Shown one piece after another: positions 16,985 to 26,678 of a stretch of 64,000 bases of DNA. Under the pieces are notes generated by a model. It worked only from the letters and a program-made list of their open reading frames with translations, was not told the DNA's origin and did not search any database. The stretch is from Lysinibacillus sp. KCTC 33748. Its GTDB lineage: Bacteria; Bacillota; Bacilli; Bacillales_A; Planococcaceae. Each line of letters opens with the position of its first letter. Within the stretch, counting starts at the first letter, position 1. The translations under genes were made by a program, and so were the position numbers. The stretch is taken from assembly GCF_002237755.1 (NCBI RefSeq), contig NZ_MWSJ01000021.1, positions 20,453-84,452 on the forward strand, given 5' to 3'.

Positions 16985-17058
16985 AACTGATTTCGTTTTA
17001 TGAAGGATAATAAATGTACATGGTAGTGAAGTTTTATATAATGCTAGGAAATATAAAA

Positions 17059-17096
17059 GGGATTAAGTTCGGTATACTACCACTTAATCCCTAAAA
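17059..17096 (+). terminator. Terminator of the germination operon
   Basis: Perfect stem GGGATTAAG / CTTAATCCC with a 15-base loop, followed by TAAAAAA. The T-run is poor on the plus strand, so termination strength is uncertain. Confidence 0.55.
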
Positions 17097-17217
17097 AACT
17101 GTAGATAAAGAATAAAAGCAGGTAATCTCCCAAGATTGACATCGGTAATTATTGGAGTATACTGGAATTTAACGGAAAATACGCAAGTGAAAACAACGAT
17201 AGATGAGGTCGTTTTGT

Positions 17218-17679
17218 ATGGAATACAGTATTAAACCAGTAGCTGTAGTGAGCAATAGTCGAAAAATGATTGAAGATGACAATTGGGGTGACGTCATTTC
17301 TACTGTTGAATTGACAAAAGATATACATGCATCGTCCTTAAAAGGGATTGATGATTTTTCTCATTTAGAAATAATTTTTTATTTTGATAAAGTTGCAGAT
17401 GAGAAAATTCAATTTGAAGCGAGACATCCAAGAAATAATAAGGATTATCCGGAAGTCGGTATTTTCGCTCAGAGAGGTAAAAATAGACCTAATAAAATAG
17501 GTGTAACGGTTGTAGAATTATTGGAATTAAAGGATAGAACATTAATCGTTAGCGGCCTTGATGCTATTGATGGAACACCAATTATTGATATTAAACCTGT
17601 CATGAAAGAGTTTTTACCGAAAAGTGAATTAAAGCAGCCAAGTTGGGCAACTGATTTAATGAAGAATTATTGGGACTAG
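17218..17679 (+). CDS. TrmO/TsaA family tRNA-A37 (t6A) methyltransferase-like protein
   Basis: 153 residues. The beta-barrel TrmO fold is recognised by 'SIKPVAVVSNSR' at the N-terminus, 'LKGIDDFSHLEIIFYF' near residues 42-57, 'RHPRNNKDYPEVGIFAQR..NRPNKIGVTVVEL' near 72-104 and 'DAIDGTPIIDIKP' near 118-130. The family N6-methylates threonylcarbamoyl-A37 of some tRNAs using S-adenosylmethionine; bacterial homologues vary in substrate. ATG 17218 is used because GAGGTC lies seven bases before it; ATG 17203 lies before that site. Single gene. Confidence 0.88.
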   Translation: MEYSIKPVAVVSNSRKMIEDDNWGDVISTVELTKDIHASSLKGIDDFSHLEIIFYFDKVADEKIQFEARHPRNNKDYPEVGIFAQRGKNRPNKIGVTVVELLELKDRTLIVSGLDAIDGTPIIDIKPVMKEFLPKSELKQPSWATDLMKNYWD

Positions 17680-17740
17680 TATATGTACACAAAAGAAATG
17701 AAGATTTATTCATTTCAATTCAATTGAAGGAGTAAACAAT

Positions 17741-18295
17741 ATGTTTTTAAATCTACATATTGAAACCGAGAGGCTAATCATTCGCCCATATGCTTTAACG
17801 GATTTGGATGAATTGTATGCAGTCGTTTCTGAGCCTGATTTTTATCAATTTATCCCAGAGGATGTACCTAGTCGAGGTGATGTTCAGCGGATAATAGAGT
17901 GGTCCATTCAATGCAACAAAAAAAATACGCTTTCCAAAATACATAAATTGAATCTAGCCATAGTAGATAGAGAAAGACAAACGTTAATTGGCTACTGCGG
18001 CCTTGGTCCAGATGATGTAAAAGAAACTGAGGTCGAAATATATTATGGTATTTCGAAAGCTTATAGAGGGCAAGGAATTGCGTATGAGGCTGCACAAGCT
18101 TTACTAAATTATGCGTTTAATAAGATTGGTTTACTTAAGGTTATTGCAGTCGTTCACCCTGAAAACGCGGCTTCTTTACGAATTGTGGCTAAATTAGGAA
18201 TGAACTATGAATATACGTATATAAATCTTAATCCGGAGTTGAAGGATTTTGAAGGATTACTTCATTACGCTATAGAGGCTAAAGCATGTCAATGA
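17741..18295 (+). CDS. GNAT family N-acetyltransferase (RimJ/RimL type)
   Basis: 184 residues. Opens with 'ETERLIIRPYALTDL', the usual start of RimJ/RimL-like acetyltransferases. The acetyl-CoA pyrophosphate loop is 'RGQGIAYEA' near residues 107-115, and 'VHPENAASLRIVAKLGM' near 143-159 is the conserved final motif. The acceptor (ribosomal protein, other protein or small amine) is not predictable. A strong GAAGGAG precedes ATG 17741. It stands alone and is followed by a terminator at 18457. Confidence 0.92.
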   Translation: MFLNLHIETERLIIRPYALTDLDELYAVVSEPDFYQFIPEDVPSRGDVQRIIEWSIQCNKKNTLSKIHKLNLAIVDRERQTLIGYCGLGPDDVKETEVEIYYGISKAYRGQGIAYEAAQALLNYAFNKIGLLKVIAVVHPENAASLRIVAKLGMNYEYTYINLNPELKDFEGLLHYAIEAKACQ

Positions 18296-18456
18296 AGTAA
18301 TTAAATTTGTAAAGCGTATATGTTTAGTTGATAAAAGAAATCCTTAAGCGTGACCATTTGAGTAGGTTTTAAGGATGTGGCCGAATTGGTCACTTAATGG
18401 TCGTTTAAAATGTAAAGAACAGAGTACAAATAGAATGGTTTAATAAACTTTACAAC

Positions 18457-18490
18457 GAAGGGGAGAGGGAAATCCCCTTCATTTATTTTA
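18457..18490 (+). terminator. Terminator-like hairpin
   Basis: GAAGGGG / CCCCTTC stem with a 10-base loop and ATTTATTTTAT tail, about 160 bp after the acetyltransferase gene. Confidence 0.65.
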
Positions 18491-18560
18491 TAAAATAATG
18501 CCTTGCTGATAAAGTAAGCTAATAGCATGGGAACGATTTTTAGCCTTCAGTTTCTAAATG
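18488..18560 (-). pseudogene. Remnant of a LuxR-type response regulator C-terminus
   Basis: On the minus strand the frame reads 'KLKAKNRSHAISLLYQQGIIL', close to the last helix region of NarL/LuxR DNA-binding domains, where the usual pattern is K-L-x-x-x-N-R-T-H-A. A stop codon (TAG) lies three residues upstream of it, and upstream sequence has no further match. It is only about 20 codons long, with no start. Best read as the decayed end of a former regulator gene; chance resemblance is possible. The 458-bp gap around it holds no intact gene. Confidence 0.45.
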
Positions 18561-18708
18561 CAAGTTTTACATATTGATTGTTAATTCTCTTAAATCCATA
18601 ATGACAGCGATTTTGTTCGTAATATGTTTTAAATCGTAATGGCCTTCTTTAATAGATTTTAAGCTACTAAATTTGCAAAAATGATCTAATTGAAGTAGTA
18701 CCCAAAGT

Positions 18709-18746
18709 AAAAGGAACCTGCGTTAAAGTATCAGATTCCTTTTTTT
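18709..18746 (-). terminator. Terminator of the lipoprotein gene
   Basis: AAAAGGAACCTG / CAG.TTCCTTTT hairpin placed eight bases after the stop of the minus-strand lipoprotein gene. T-runs on both sides make it usable in either direction. Confidence 0.75.
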
Positions 18747-18753
18747 GTATTTT

Positions 18754-19599
18754 TTACTGTGCAACAGTTTGTGCGTTATCGATAATTTCTTTTGGAATAT
18801 CGATTGTTTTTAGGCTATTGAAATCAGTGTATGTTACAACTGACTTACTTTTCGAAGATAATTCTTCATCGGCCACTTTTATTTTCAAATCCATATCCAC
18901 TTCTATTTTATTTGTATCAAAAGTTTCTTTATCAATATATAGCACGTAGTTCATTTTATTAATCATTAAGTTATCAAGAGGATTTTCTTGAAGGTTAATA
19001 CCTTTCATCGATTTTTTTATTTGAGAATCGATAAGTTCTTTAAATTTATTGTCCTTTGCATTTAAAGTTAAGACATATGCATCATCTGTTTGCTCGAATT
19101 TGAAATCACTTACATACTTTTTAAGTTGTTCTAATGTTTCCTTCGCGTTTGAAGATGATGTAGTTTCCTTTAAAATCGAATCGAAATTATCGTCTGGTAA
19201 CTTTAACCATTTGCCAGTCGTTTCGTCTTTTACGAAAATACCTTGATCCTGCTCCATGTATATTTCAACTGACGCTTCTTCGCTTGGCGTATCTGGGGAT
19301 GTTGTTGTAAGTGAGAAGTGTGTACCAAGTGGTTCGTAAACTAAATCTACCGCTATTTTGGTATCACTAGTAAATTCCTTTGCTTTTTCACCTGACCCCA
19401 TTTTTGCCTCTTGAGTAACATCCATTTTTGCACTCGAACTTTTAATGTCTGCTAGACGCTTCATTGTTTTGTCAAATACTTGCTCTAAAGTAAGGTCACT
19501 GGTTTTAGTAGTACCTTTCGTTGGGGTAGCGCTACTGTTACAAGCTGCTAGTGTCAGTGCCAATGCTCCAACACTCAAAACTTTAAAAATTTTGTTCAT
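18754..19599 (-). CDS. Lipoprotein, DUF6612-like
   Basis: About 281 residues. Signal peptide with lipobox L-A-A-C near residue 20. The mature part has the layout of LppX/LolA-fold lipoproteins common in Bacillales: 'LEQVFDKTMKRLADIKSSSAKMDVTQ' then alternating beta strands, 'YMEQDQGIFVKDETTGKWLKLP', and 'MNYVLYIDKETF'. Probably binds a hydrophobic ligand or envelope component; role unknown. The start is the second Met (19599) because AGGAG abuts the first one. Single gene with its own terminator. Confidence 0.8.
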   Translation of the reverse strand: MNKIFKVLSVGALALTLAACNSSATPTKGTTKTSDLTLEQVFDKTMKRLADIKSSSAKMDVTQEAKMGSGEKAKEFTSDTKIAVDLVYEPLGTHFSLTTTSPDTPSEEASVEIYMEQDQGIFVKDETTGKWLKLPDDNFDSILKETTSSSNAKETLEQLKKYVSDFKFEQTDDAYVLTLNAKDNKFKELIDSQIKKSMKGINLQENPLDNLMINKMNYVLYIDKETFDTNKIEVDMDLKIKVADEELSSKSKSVVTYTDFNSLKTIDIPKEIIDNAQTVAQ

Positions 19600-19840
19600 T
19601 ACTTTCATCTCCTATTCTTGGGGAAAACATTATCTACTAGTATACATAACTATTATAGGAAAAATTTCTTTTTTTACTAAAAAATACTAGTCTGATAGTA
19701 AAATAATAGTAAATGCCCAACCCATAACTTTATTTATAAGCCTCCATGCTTATGATAAGTCTCAAGAAAAGTAGTTCATGAATATTAAGAGACGATCAAT
19801 AAATTTATTGTTGGCATTGTAAAATATCGCAATGGTATAG
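19600..19840. other. Non-coding stretch upstream of the lipoprotein gene
   Basis: AT-rich sequence expected to hold the lipoprotein promoter; no gene or clear repeat. The mosaic repeat at 19841-20115 follows, and 20116-20358 also shows nothing recognisable. Confidence 0.4.
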
Positions 19841-20115
19841 CTCATCATCATAACGCATGGTTGATTTCCGTTCTGGCTGGGCGCTTTCCTCCGAACATCG
19901 GGCAAGAAACGTTTTATTTGTGAAAATCAGTGCAATGTAGCGGCAATAATAGATGTTTTTTGCGCGAAGTGTAGCGACAACAAGAAGATGTTGGTCATGA
20001 GAGCATTAGCACAGGACCTGATGCTCTAAACCTTCGTTCGCTGCAGGGTCTTATCTGTGTGATGCTGATCCCGAAGGAGTCGCTCAATCTTCACTTCAAT
20101 CAACATGTCATGTGT
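19841..20115 (-). repeat. Mosaic intergenic palindromic repeat, long variant
   Basis: Outer arms TGGTTGATTTCCGTTCTGG and CTTCACTTCAATCAAC match those of the copies near 41650 and 49840 (reverse orientation). The inside carries AGGAGTCGCT, CTGCAGGGTCTTATCTGTGTGATGCTGATCC, and a shared inner module with CCTGTGC..GACCAAC on the minus strand. It also carries a GATGTTTTTTGCGCGAAG piece of the third module. It is about 100 bp longer than the other copies, as if one unit was inserted into another. Confidence 0.75.
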
Positions 20116-20359
20116 TTTAAGAAATGACATCCACGAATTTGGTGATAAGCCAATGGGGTAAGGTAATAAACTATCACTAGTTGATTAGTTTTTGGAGGAT
20201 TCTAATGATTTTACGTTGTAGTAAGGGAGCATTACAGCTGGTAGCTTTTATAAGACAGAAATAAGTATGTACAGGGAGAGTGTTGTTCGATATTAGAAGG
20301 GGTGGTATTTTTAAATAGGGCTGGTCTTCCAGTGTTGAAAAATATATTTACAAAAAGAA

Positions 20360-20398
20360 AGAGCCGAGAAAATGACACCATTTTCTCGGCTCTGTTTA
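20360..20398 (-). terminator. Terminator of the qox operon
   Basis: Perfect 15-bp stem AGAGCCGAGAAAATG and its complement with a 4-base loop, directly after the qoxD stop on the minus strand, with T-rich sequence (TTTCTTTTTG) following. Confidence 0.92.
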
Positions 20399-20683
20399 TC
20401 AATTATAGCCCCAGATCATTGCGAATAATGTACCAATGATTGTGACAACACCTACGAATACTGAATATAAAATCGTTGTATATAACGTTTTCTTGTCTTC
20501 AGATTCACCGATGTGCATGAATAATACTAATTGTACAGTTGCTTGTGCAAGAGCAGTTACTAGTAAAACACCAAATGCCATGTTATAAGACATATCGAAT
20601 TTAATAACAGCTAAAGCTACAAGTGTTAGTAATAGTGAGAAGCCGAAGCCCATCACGTGTTGTTTTGGGAATAAATCCTTCAT
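20399..20683 (-). CDS. qoxD: Cytochrome aa3 quinol oxidase subunit IV
   Basis: 94 residues, three membrane segments, with 'VLLVTALAQATVQLVLFMHIGE' near residues 38-59, the usual subunit IV signature. A small subunit that stabilises the terminal quinol oxidase in the cytoplasmic membrane. Its start overlaps the qoxC stop by one base. Last gene of the operon, followed by the terminator. Confidence 0.93.
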   Translation of the reverse strand: MKDLFPKQHVMGFGFSLLLTLVALAVIKFDMSYNMAFGVLLVTALAQATVQLVLFMHIGESEDKKTLYTTILYSVFVGVVTIIGTLFAMIWGYN

Positions 20684-21294
20684 CAGCTAATCAGTCCTTT
20701 CAAGTAGACGAAGCTGAAGATGAAAATCCAAACAACGTCTAGGAAGTGCCAGTACAGTGAGAAGATAAACGCTTTGTTAGCTGTTTGTGGGTTTAAACCA
20801 CGGCTAGCTACTTGGATTAAAATTGCAACGCCCCAGAAGAAACCGAATGTTACGTGGAGACCGTGCGTACCAAGTAAAGTCATTAATGCCGATAAGAATG
20901 CGCTTGTTTGAATAGTCGCACCTTCTTCAACATATGTGACAAATTCATCAATCTCAATGCCTAAGAAGCCAAGACCTAATAGAAGTGTGATGATGAAAAA
21001 TGCCATCATCGCTTTTTTATTGCCAATACGCATTGCATGAACACCAAGACCAATTGTGAAACTACTTGTTAATAATAAGAATGTTTCCCATAAGACTGGT
21101 GTTAATTCGAAAATCTCAGCGCCATTTGGGCCACTACCTGTACGTGTTTGAAGTGTGAAATACACTGTAAATAGTGTGGCGAATAATACGATTTCGGCAC
21201 CAAGGAAAATCCAGAAACCGAAAATTTTCAGGCGATTTTCTTCTGTACTATATTCTAATGGAAGTGAAGAATCGATTTTCATATTATTTATCAC
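20683..21294 (-). CDS. qoxC: Cytochrome aa3 quinol oxidase subunit III
   Basis: 203 residues with five membrane segments. '[18 protein letters not shown]' near residues 24-41 and '[14 protein letters not shown]' near 142-155 are subunit III marks, and the C-terminus '[19 protein letters not shown]' is canonical. It supports proton-pumping activity of the oxidase. The gene overlaps qoxB by 11 bases. Start at 21294; nearby Met codons leave a few residues of uncertainty. Confidence 0.94.
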   Translation of the reverse strand: MINNMKIDSSLPLEYSTEENRLKIFGFWIFLGAEIVLFATLFTVYFTLQTRTGSGPNGAEIFELTPVLWETFLLLTSSFTIGLGVHAMRIGNKKAMMAFFIITLLLGLGFLGIEIDEFVTYVEEGATIQTSAFLSALMTLLGTHGLHVTFGFFWGVAILIQVASRGLNPQTANKAFIFSLYWHFLDVVWIFIFSFVYLKGLIS

Positions 21295-23227
21295 CTCTCA
21301 AGCTTTTTTCAGTTGCCATAACTTCTTCAACTGAAATGTATCGACCATGATCCTTTTCGAATGAACGATGAATCATAAAGCCAAATACACCAATCATACT
21401 AATGATTGCTGGAACCCATAGATTGAATACAGCGAAGAATGCTGCAAGGAAGAAGAATCCGCTCATCCAGAATGGTGTGCCAGTGTTGTTAGGCATGTGA
21501 ATTTTTTCAATTTTACCGGCTGTAATATCGCGACCTTCTTTTTTCGCGAACCAGTATTCATCTAAACGTGTAACAGTTGGAACTACTGCAAAGTTATATT
21601 CTGGAACTGGAGAATGAGTAGCCCATTCTAACGTACGACCATCCCAAACATCTGCTTTTTCATTACGTGGCATATGTTTCCAGCTGTAGTAAATGTTATA
21701 TACGATTAACGCAAAGCCGACAGCAAGACCAATACCACCGATGAACGATAGCATGTTCAATGGACCGTAGCCAGTTGACTCAGAGTAAGTGTACATACGA
21801 CGAGCGTAACCATCTAAACCTAAAATGAATAGAGGGAAGAATGTTACGTTAAAGCATACTGCGATAAACCAGAAAGCAGCTTTACCTAGTTTTTCATTTA
21901 AACGGAAACCGAACATTTTTGGCCACCAGTAGTGGTAACCTGCAAGTACACCGAATACTGTACCTGGAATTAATACATAGTGGAAGTGGGCAACTAAGAA
22001 CATCGTATTATGATATTGATAGTCAGCACTTGCCATTGCAAGCATTACCCCTGTAACCCCACCAATTGTGAAGATAGGAATAAAGCCAAGAGCATAAAGC
22101 ATAGGAGTTGTAAATTGAATTTTACCGTGTCTCATTGTGAGCAACCAGTTAAATATTTTAACCCCTGTCGGAACAGCGATTGCCATTGTTGTAATAGAGA
22201 ATACGCTGTTTACCATTACACCGTGACCCATTGTATAGAAGTGGTGGGCCCATACTAAGAATGATAGTAACGAAATAACGACCATACTCATAACCATTGA
22301 TTTATAGCCGTATAAGTTTTTACGTGCAAATGTCGCAATGATTTCAGAGAAGATACCGAAAGCAGGTAGGATAACGATATAAACCTCAGGATGTCCCCAA
22401 ACCCAGAATAGGTTGGCCCAAAGCATATCCATACCACCATTTTGCATTGCAAAGAATTGTGTACCGAATTGACGGTCAAGCATCATTAATGCAAGTGCTA
22501 CAGTTAATACTGGGAATGCAAATACGATAATAATGTTTGTAATTAAAATTGACCAAGTGAACATTGGCATTTTCATTAATGTCATACCAGGTGCACGCAT
22601 TTTAATGATTGTTGCGATGAAGTTAACACCAGTCATTAACGTACCAATCCCTGATAATTGTAAAGCTAAAGAATAGTAGTTGTTCCCAACAGTTGGACTA
22701 AATTCTGTCCCAGCTAATGGGAAGTAAGCTGTCCAACCAGCATCAGGTGAACCACCAATGATAAATGATAGGTTTAATAAACCACAACCAGCTGCAAATA
22801 ACCAGAAGCTGACTGCATTCAGACGTGGGAAGGCAACGTCACGTGCACCAATTTGCAGTGGGATAACAATGTTCATTAAACCAATTACGAATGGCATAGC
22901 CATGAATAAAATCATTAATAAACCGTGTGTTGTGAAAATCTCATTATAGTGTTGTGCATCAAGAAGTCCATTATCAGGAACTGCCGTTTGTGCACGCATT
23001 AATAGTGCATCGATACCGCCGCGCATTAGCATCAAAAGTGCTGTAGCGATATACATAATACCGATTTTTTTATGGTCAACAGTTGATAGCCAGTTTTTGT
23101 AGAAATAGCCCCATTTTTTGAAATATGTAAGGCCAGCTACGATAACCACTGCTCCAACTACGATACTAATAGCTGCCGCTAAAATCATCGGTTCTTGCAT
23201 AGGATGGAATACTTCTTCCATGCTCAT
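21284..23227 (-). CDS. qoxB: Cytochrome aa3 quinol oxidase subunit I
   Basis: 647 residues, the catalytic haem-copper subunit that reduces oxygen to water and pumps protons. Visible ligands include the histidine in 'FTTHGLLMI' (low-spin haem), '[12 protein letters not shown]' with the His-Tyr pair that includes a CuB ligand, 'WAHHFYT' (two CuB histidines) and '[11 protein letters not shown]' (haem ligands). The K and D channel surroundings look complete. A plain RBS precedes ATG 23227, 32 bases after qoxA. No damage seen. Confidence 0.97.
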   Translation of the reverse strand: MSMEEVFHPMQEPMILAAAISIVVGAVVIVAGLTYFKKWGYFYKNWLSTVDHKKIGIMYIATALLMLMRGGIDALLMRAQTAVPDNGLLDAQHYNEIFTTHGLLMILFMAMPFVIGLMNIVIPLQIGARDVAFPRLNAVSFWLFAAGCGLLNLSFIIGGSPDAGWTAYFPLAGTEFSPTVGNNYYSLALQLSGIGTLMTGVNFIATIIKMRAPGMTLMKMPMFTWSILITNIIIVFAFPVLTVALALMMLDRQFGTQFFAMQNGGMDMLWANLFWVWGHPEVYIVILPAFGIFSEIIATFARKNLYGYKSMVMSMVVISLLSFLVWAHHFYTMGHGVMVNSVFSITTMAIAVPTGVKIFNWLLTMRHGKIQFTTPMLYALGFIPIFTIGGVTGVMLAMASADYQYHNTMFLVAHFHYVLIPGTVFGVLAGYHYWWPKMFGFRLNEKLGKAAFWFIAVCFNVTFFPLFILGLDGYARRMYTYSESTGYGPLNMLSFIGGIGLAVGFALIVYNIYYSWKHMPRNEKADVWDGRTLEWATHSPVPEYNFAVVPTVTRLDEYWFAKKEGRDITAGKIEKIHMPNNTGTPFWMSGFFFLAAFFAVFNLWVPAIISMIGVFGFMIHRSFEKDHGRYISVEEVMATEKSLRGDK

Positions 23228-23259
23228 TGGATGCGCTCCTTTCAGGTGTGAAAATAAAA

Positions 23260-24219
23260 TTAATGTGAATGTGTTTCTTCAGAATTTTTCTCTGAATCAG
23301 AATGATTCCCATGATCCATTTTAGAGTGATCCATTTCTTTTTCGGACATGTCCATATCACTATGATCCATGCCGCCCATTTTCATGTGTTCACTGTGTTC
23401 CATTGGAGCAGGTCTAAATTCTAAGTGTGTAGATGAATAGCTTGAACGACCAACGTGTTCTGCTTTTAATAGTTCATCAAATTTTTCTTCTGTTAATGGT
23501 TTTTCGTTTGCTTTTACTTTAGAAACCCAATCGTCGAAGTCTGCTTGTGTCATAGATTGCGCTTCAAATTCCATTTCAGCAAAACCGCGACCGTTAAAGT
23601 TAGAGTTACGGCCCATGAATGAACCAACCTCATCTGCAGCAAGGTGAATAGTTGTTAACATGTCACTCATCGCGTATTTTTGACCAGCTAATTGTGGAAT
23701 CCAGAAACTTGTGATTGGTCCGAAAGAGTAAAGTTTGAACTCGATTGGACGGTCAGTTGGAATATTTACATAGTTTACAGTTTCAACACCTTGCTCTGGA
23801 TAGCTAAAATGCCACTTCCAGTTAGAAGATGATGCGTAAATAACAAGTGGCTCTTTATTGTCATAACCTTCTGGTGTTGTCTCGACAGTACTTGTTGTTC
23901 TTACAGTAACAACTGCCAAGAATGCCACTATGATAATAGGGATAACTGTCCATATTATTTCAAGTAGATGACTACCCTCTTCGTGAGGAGGCTCATAATC
24001 GGCAGATGCTTTTGAAGCACGATATTTAGTTAGCATAAATGCTAAAAGCACATACACGACTAGTAATATAAAGGCCATTGTAATAATGGATAAAATAATT
24101 GTGTCTGATAATGTTTTGGCATTTGGCCCTTTAGGATCAAAAACTGTTAGGGGTTCACAGCCAGCAAGAATTGCTAGCGCACTAAATGCAACAAACATTA
24201 AGCTTAACTTTTTCTTCAT
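23260..24219 (-). CDS. qoxA: Cytochrome aa3 quinol oxidase subunit II, with a His/Met/Asp-rich tail
   Basis: 319 residues. Lipobox L-A-G-C near residue 21, two membrane segments (about 43-65 and 88-110), then the cupredoxin-like outer domain with '[23 protein letters not shown]'. The CuA cysteine ligands are absent, as expected for a quinol rather than cytochrome c oxidase. The last 45 residues are dominated by His, Met, Asp and Glu ('[20 protein letters not shown]'), which could bind copper or another metal. AAGGAGT precedes ATG 24219. First gene of qoxABCD. Confidence 0.96.
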   Translation of the reverse strand: MKKKLSLMFVAFSALAILAGCEPLTVFDPKGPNAKTLSDTIILSIITMAFILLVVYVLLAFMLTKYRASKASADYEPPHEEGSHLLEIIWTVIPIIIVAFLAVVTVRTTSTVETTPEGYDNKEPLVIYASSSNWKWHFSYPEQGVETVNYVNIPTDRPIEFKLYSFGPITSFWIPQLAGQKYAMSDMLTTIHLAADEVGSFMGRNSNFNGRGFAEMEFEAQSMTQADFDDWVSKVKANEKPLTEEKFDELLKAEHVGRSSYSSTHLEFRPAPMEHSEHMKMGGMDHSDMDMSEKEMDHSKMDHGNHSDSEKNSEETHSH

Positions 24220-24308
24220 GTTTGACTCCTTTCTATAAAACGGCTATTCATAAATTTCATATGTTTATATATAGATTCGAATTTATAAATAGTGGGTAAT
24301 ACGGTCAC
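24216..24308 (-). CDS. Possible 30-codon leader ORF coupled to qoxA
   Basis: On the minus strand, GTG 24308 opens 30 codons that end in a TGA overlapping the qoxA ATG (ATGA). The peptide has '[21 protein letters not shown]'-like content in its second half and no recognisable motif. AGAGG overlaps rather than precedes the GTG, so initiation would be poor. It may be chance. Confidence 0.2.
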   Translation of the reverse strand: MTVLPTIYKFESIYKHMKFMNSRFIERSQT

Positions 24309-25052
24309 CTCTTTTAATTGTTGTACCAATCAAATAATCAGAAATACTTACAATGGCATGGTTCACTATGAAACATTGAATGTAGTATTTGATTGGTCTA
24401 ATGCAAGCGTTCGCAAAGTCATTAATCTGTGTAATCGATTTTTAAACAATGTGTCATAATCGATCGACACAAATGTCGTTGTTTGCATATAGGATTATAC
24501 GCCCCGTTTGAAAGAAAAAAAATTATTTTTTTATATTTTTAATAGTAAACTGGGGATAAATATGAACATTCTTTGAACGAAAATCGTTATTTCAATATTA
24601 GTATTTTTGTGTTTAATATAATAAACACTGTTTAAACGTTGAAAACACTGAGTTTCTTATCCTTAACTAAGTAAATAGTTTTTTTTGTGAAAATGTCATT
24701 TCACATTTTAGACTTCATTTTGTAATAAAATCGCTGTTAAATTAGGTTGTTGAATGCTTTATTGTTGCGTTTTAAAAAAATATGAGTAAACAAAAAGTAG
24801 AGATGTGGATATATCAGGATAAACTTTCAATGTAAGGGATGATTGGAAAGGAGTATTTCGGAAACGAATATAAATTATGTTAATATAATTATGTACTTCC
24901 GTTTATTGGGTTTTTGATATTTTACTTAAAAAGTAAAAAATGCAAACTAAGGAGATTCTTAGTTTGCTAAATTTGGTATGGGAACGAAATTAAATGTATG
25001 AAGCAGAAAGAAAGTGAAATTCGCTTAAGTTCGTCTAATTACGCCAGACATT
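24220..25052. other. Long AT-rich non-coding stretch upstream of qoxA
   Basis: About 830 bp with no credible gene apart from the doubtful leader ORF. It contains a perfect 12-bp inverted repeat, ACCAATCAAATA at 24325-24336 and its complement at 24386-24397, in the expected qoxA leader. A looser dyad TGTGAAA..TTTCACA is at 24686-24705. The remainder shows no repeat of the mosaic family. Confidence 0.5.
24930..24967 (-). terminator. Terminator of the DUF2785 gene
   Basis: Perfect 10-bp stem GCAAACTAAG / CTTAGTTTGC with a 6-base loop; on the minus strand it is followed by ATTTTTTACTTTTT. Confidence 0.85.
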
Positions 25053-25895
25053 TTATGCGCCTAGTTTTAGCCATTTTGCGACTTGGCCATATATAGTATT
25101 TTGAAGTTTTGGGGCTAGGTTATGCATCTTTAAAGCAAAATACAATGTTTTCATTAAATTTAATGTACATGTACGTCCACTGAAAAAGGCTTCGTTATAA
25201 CCTTGAGTCATTAAATGCAGTTCAAATTTATCAAATACTTGTTCGGCAAATTCTATTAATGCTTCCTCAGAGTAGTCACGAGCTAGTAACGCTTCAATAA
25301 TAGTAACTAAGCGTTCCTCCTCGTCGTTGACAAAAACAGTATCTTTCCAAGTAACAAGTTTCAAAGCATGCAAGATTAAAGGCGCATGTTGTAAATCAAA
25401 TTTGGGGTGTTTAATTGTCATAGCCGCTAAATCTGCACCATGTGCAATGCTATGCGCCCAACCTTTATCTTGAACATGTCCTCGCGTATCTTTTTCCAAT
25501 AATAAATAGCGACCGATCTTTTTAAAGAAAATTTGTAAACGCTCATCACTTAAAATTAGTAGTTCAGCATCTTTTACGAGAATACCTGCAACAAGTAAAG
25601 CAGAAAACGAGCGAGTGAAGACACTATCTGTCATTTCTTCACCTATGTTTAAAAATAAATAATCATCGCTTATTACAGTATCAAATAAGTATTGTAGCTG
25701 TTCATTGCTCAGTAAATTGTCGCTAAGTAGATCAATAAAAGTTCGATAAATTAATTTGTCTCGTAATTCAGCATCTGGTGAACCAATGTGAGTTAACATT
25801 TCTTGTAACAACCATTCGCCATTTTGTATCATAAATTCTTGTCGTTCTGAAGATGTCATGGTTGAGAATGATTGTAATGTATTTTTAATATCCAT
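25053..25895 (-). CDS. DUF2785 domain-containing protein
   Basis: 280 residues, soluble and mostly helical, with the DUF2785 hallmark 'DKGWAHSIAHGADLAAM' near residues 143-159. The function of the family is unknown. The helical repeat appearance suggests an alpha-solenoid or toroid, but that is an impression from the sequence. ATG 25895 is used; GGGGGAAT lies upstream. Single gene, terminator downstream. Confidence 0.85.
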   Translation of the reverse strand: MDIKNTLQSFSTMTSSERQEFMIQNGEWLLQEMLTHIGSPDAELRDKLIYRTFIDLLSDNLLSNEQLQYLFDTVISDDYLFLNIGEEMTDSVFTRSFSALLVAGILVKDAELLILSDERLQIFFKKIGRYLLLEKDTRGHVQDKGWAHSIAHGADLAAMTIKHPKFDLQHAPLILHALKLVTWKDTVFVNDEEERLVTIIEALLARDYSEEALIEFAEQVFDKFELHLMTQGYNEAFFSGRTCTLNLMKTLYFALKMHNLAPKLQNTIYGQVAKWLKLGA

Positions 25896-26146
25896 ATGTA
25901 ATTCCCCCGAGGTTAAGTTAATTCTCTATAAGAGCATTCTTTTCGAAGTGTTAGTTGAACATAGTAAAAATGCTTATATGGAGCTAGGTCTTTTTATTAT
26001 AACGCTTCAACGATGAATTTGTTGATTTGTAAAGTTTTCTAGTGATATAGAAGTATATTGGCAATGGGAATTCCAGAAACAACAAAAAGTTGATATGATA
26101 GACAAGCAACAAAAAGGGAAAGACTTATTCAAGGAGCACATAAAAA

Positions 26147-26175
26147 AGACATACCTATTTAAGTATGTCTCATCT
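26147..26175 (-). terminator. Terminator of the gene at 26179-26646
   Basis: AGACATAC / GTATGTCT stem with an 8-base loop; on the minus strand a T6 run follows directly. Confidence 0.88.
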
Positions 26176-26178
26176 TAG

Positions 26179-26646
26179 TCATGATATAAGGGCTGACTTT
26201 ATACCGAGCGGCCATTCAGTATAAGTATTTTGGTTGGTTTTTAATTCAACAAGAATATTTGCATTTTTAATGGTTTCGATTAGCCATTCGCTATAATGAT
26301 GATTCGGTTCGGCGTGCTGTAAGATTCGTTGCATATCTTTTTGGTCGATACTTAGAAGTTTATAGTTGCATTCAATGTGTACACTTTGGGGAATAATAAA
26401 AAGTGACTCATGTTGGTGCCCGATTGAAATGGAGCCAGGAATGTAACCTTGGATACTTATAATATGTGTATTTGCTTCTTGCGTGTATAAATCAATCTTT
26501 GTCCGTGTGAGTATTTCAAATTCGATCGGGTAATCCTTCTGATAAGGATTGTCCGCTGTAGAAAACGAAACAACTTTAATTGGTAGTGCCTCAAACATAG
26601 GAGAGATGCTACTACCGAATTCACTAACTGTATCTATTAATTGCAT
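26179..26646 (-). CDS. Hypothetical protein, about 155 residues
   Basis: No family recognised. Soluble, no signal peptide, mixed alpha/beta appearance. Notable stretches are 'DYPIEFEILTRTKIDLY', 'SIQGYIPGSISIGHQHESLFIIP' (likely a beta hairpin) and the C-terminal 'NQNTYTEWPLGIKSALIS'. The start is the second Met (26646), eight bases after AAGGAG; the GTG at 26655 overlaps that site. Own terminator, no operon partner. It is preceded by mosaic repeats. Confidence 0.65.
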   Translation of the reverse strand: MQLIDTVSEFGSSISPMFEALPIKVVSFSTADNPYQKDYPIEFEILTRTKIDLYTQEANTHIISIQGYIPGSISIGHQHESLFIIPQSVHIECNYKLLSIDQKDMQRILQHAEPNHHYSEWLIETIKNANILVELKTNQNTYTEWPLGIKSALIS

Positions 26647-26678
26647 GTATTCCACTCCTTGTGAAGAACTTTTGCCAT

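Noticed and set aside
24686..24705. TGTGAAA-ATGTCA-TTTCACA as a Rex or Fnr/CRP site upstream of qoxA
   Set aside because: The central spacing is two bases longer than the Rex box (TTGTGAA-N6-TTCACAA) and does not fit TGTGA-N6-TCACA, and it lies about 470 bp from the qoxA start.
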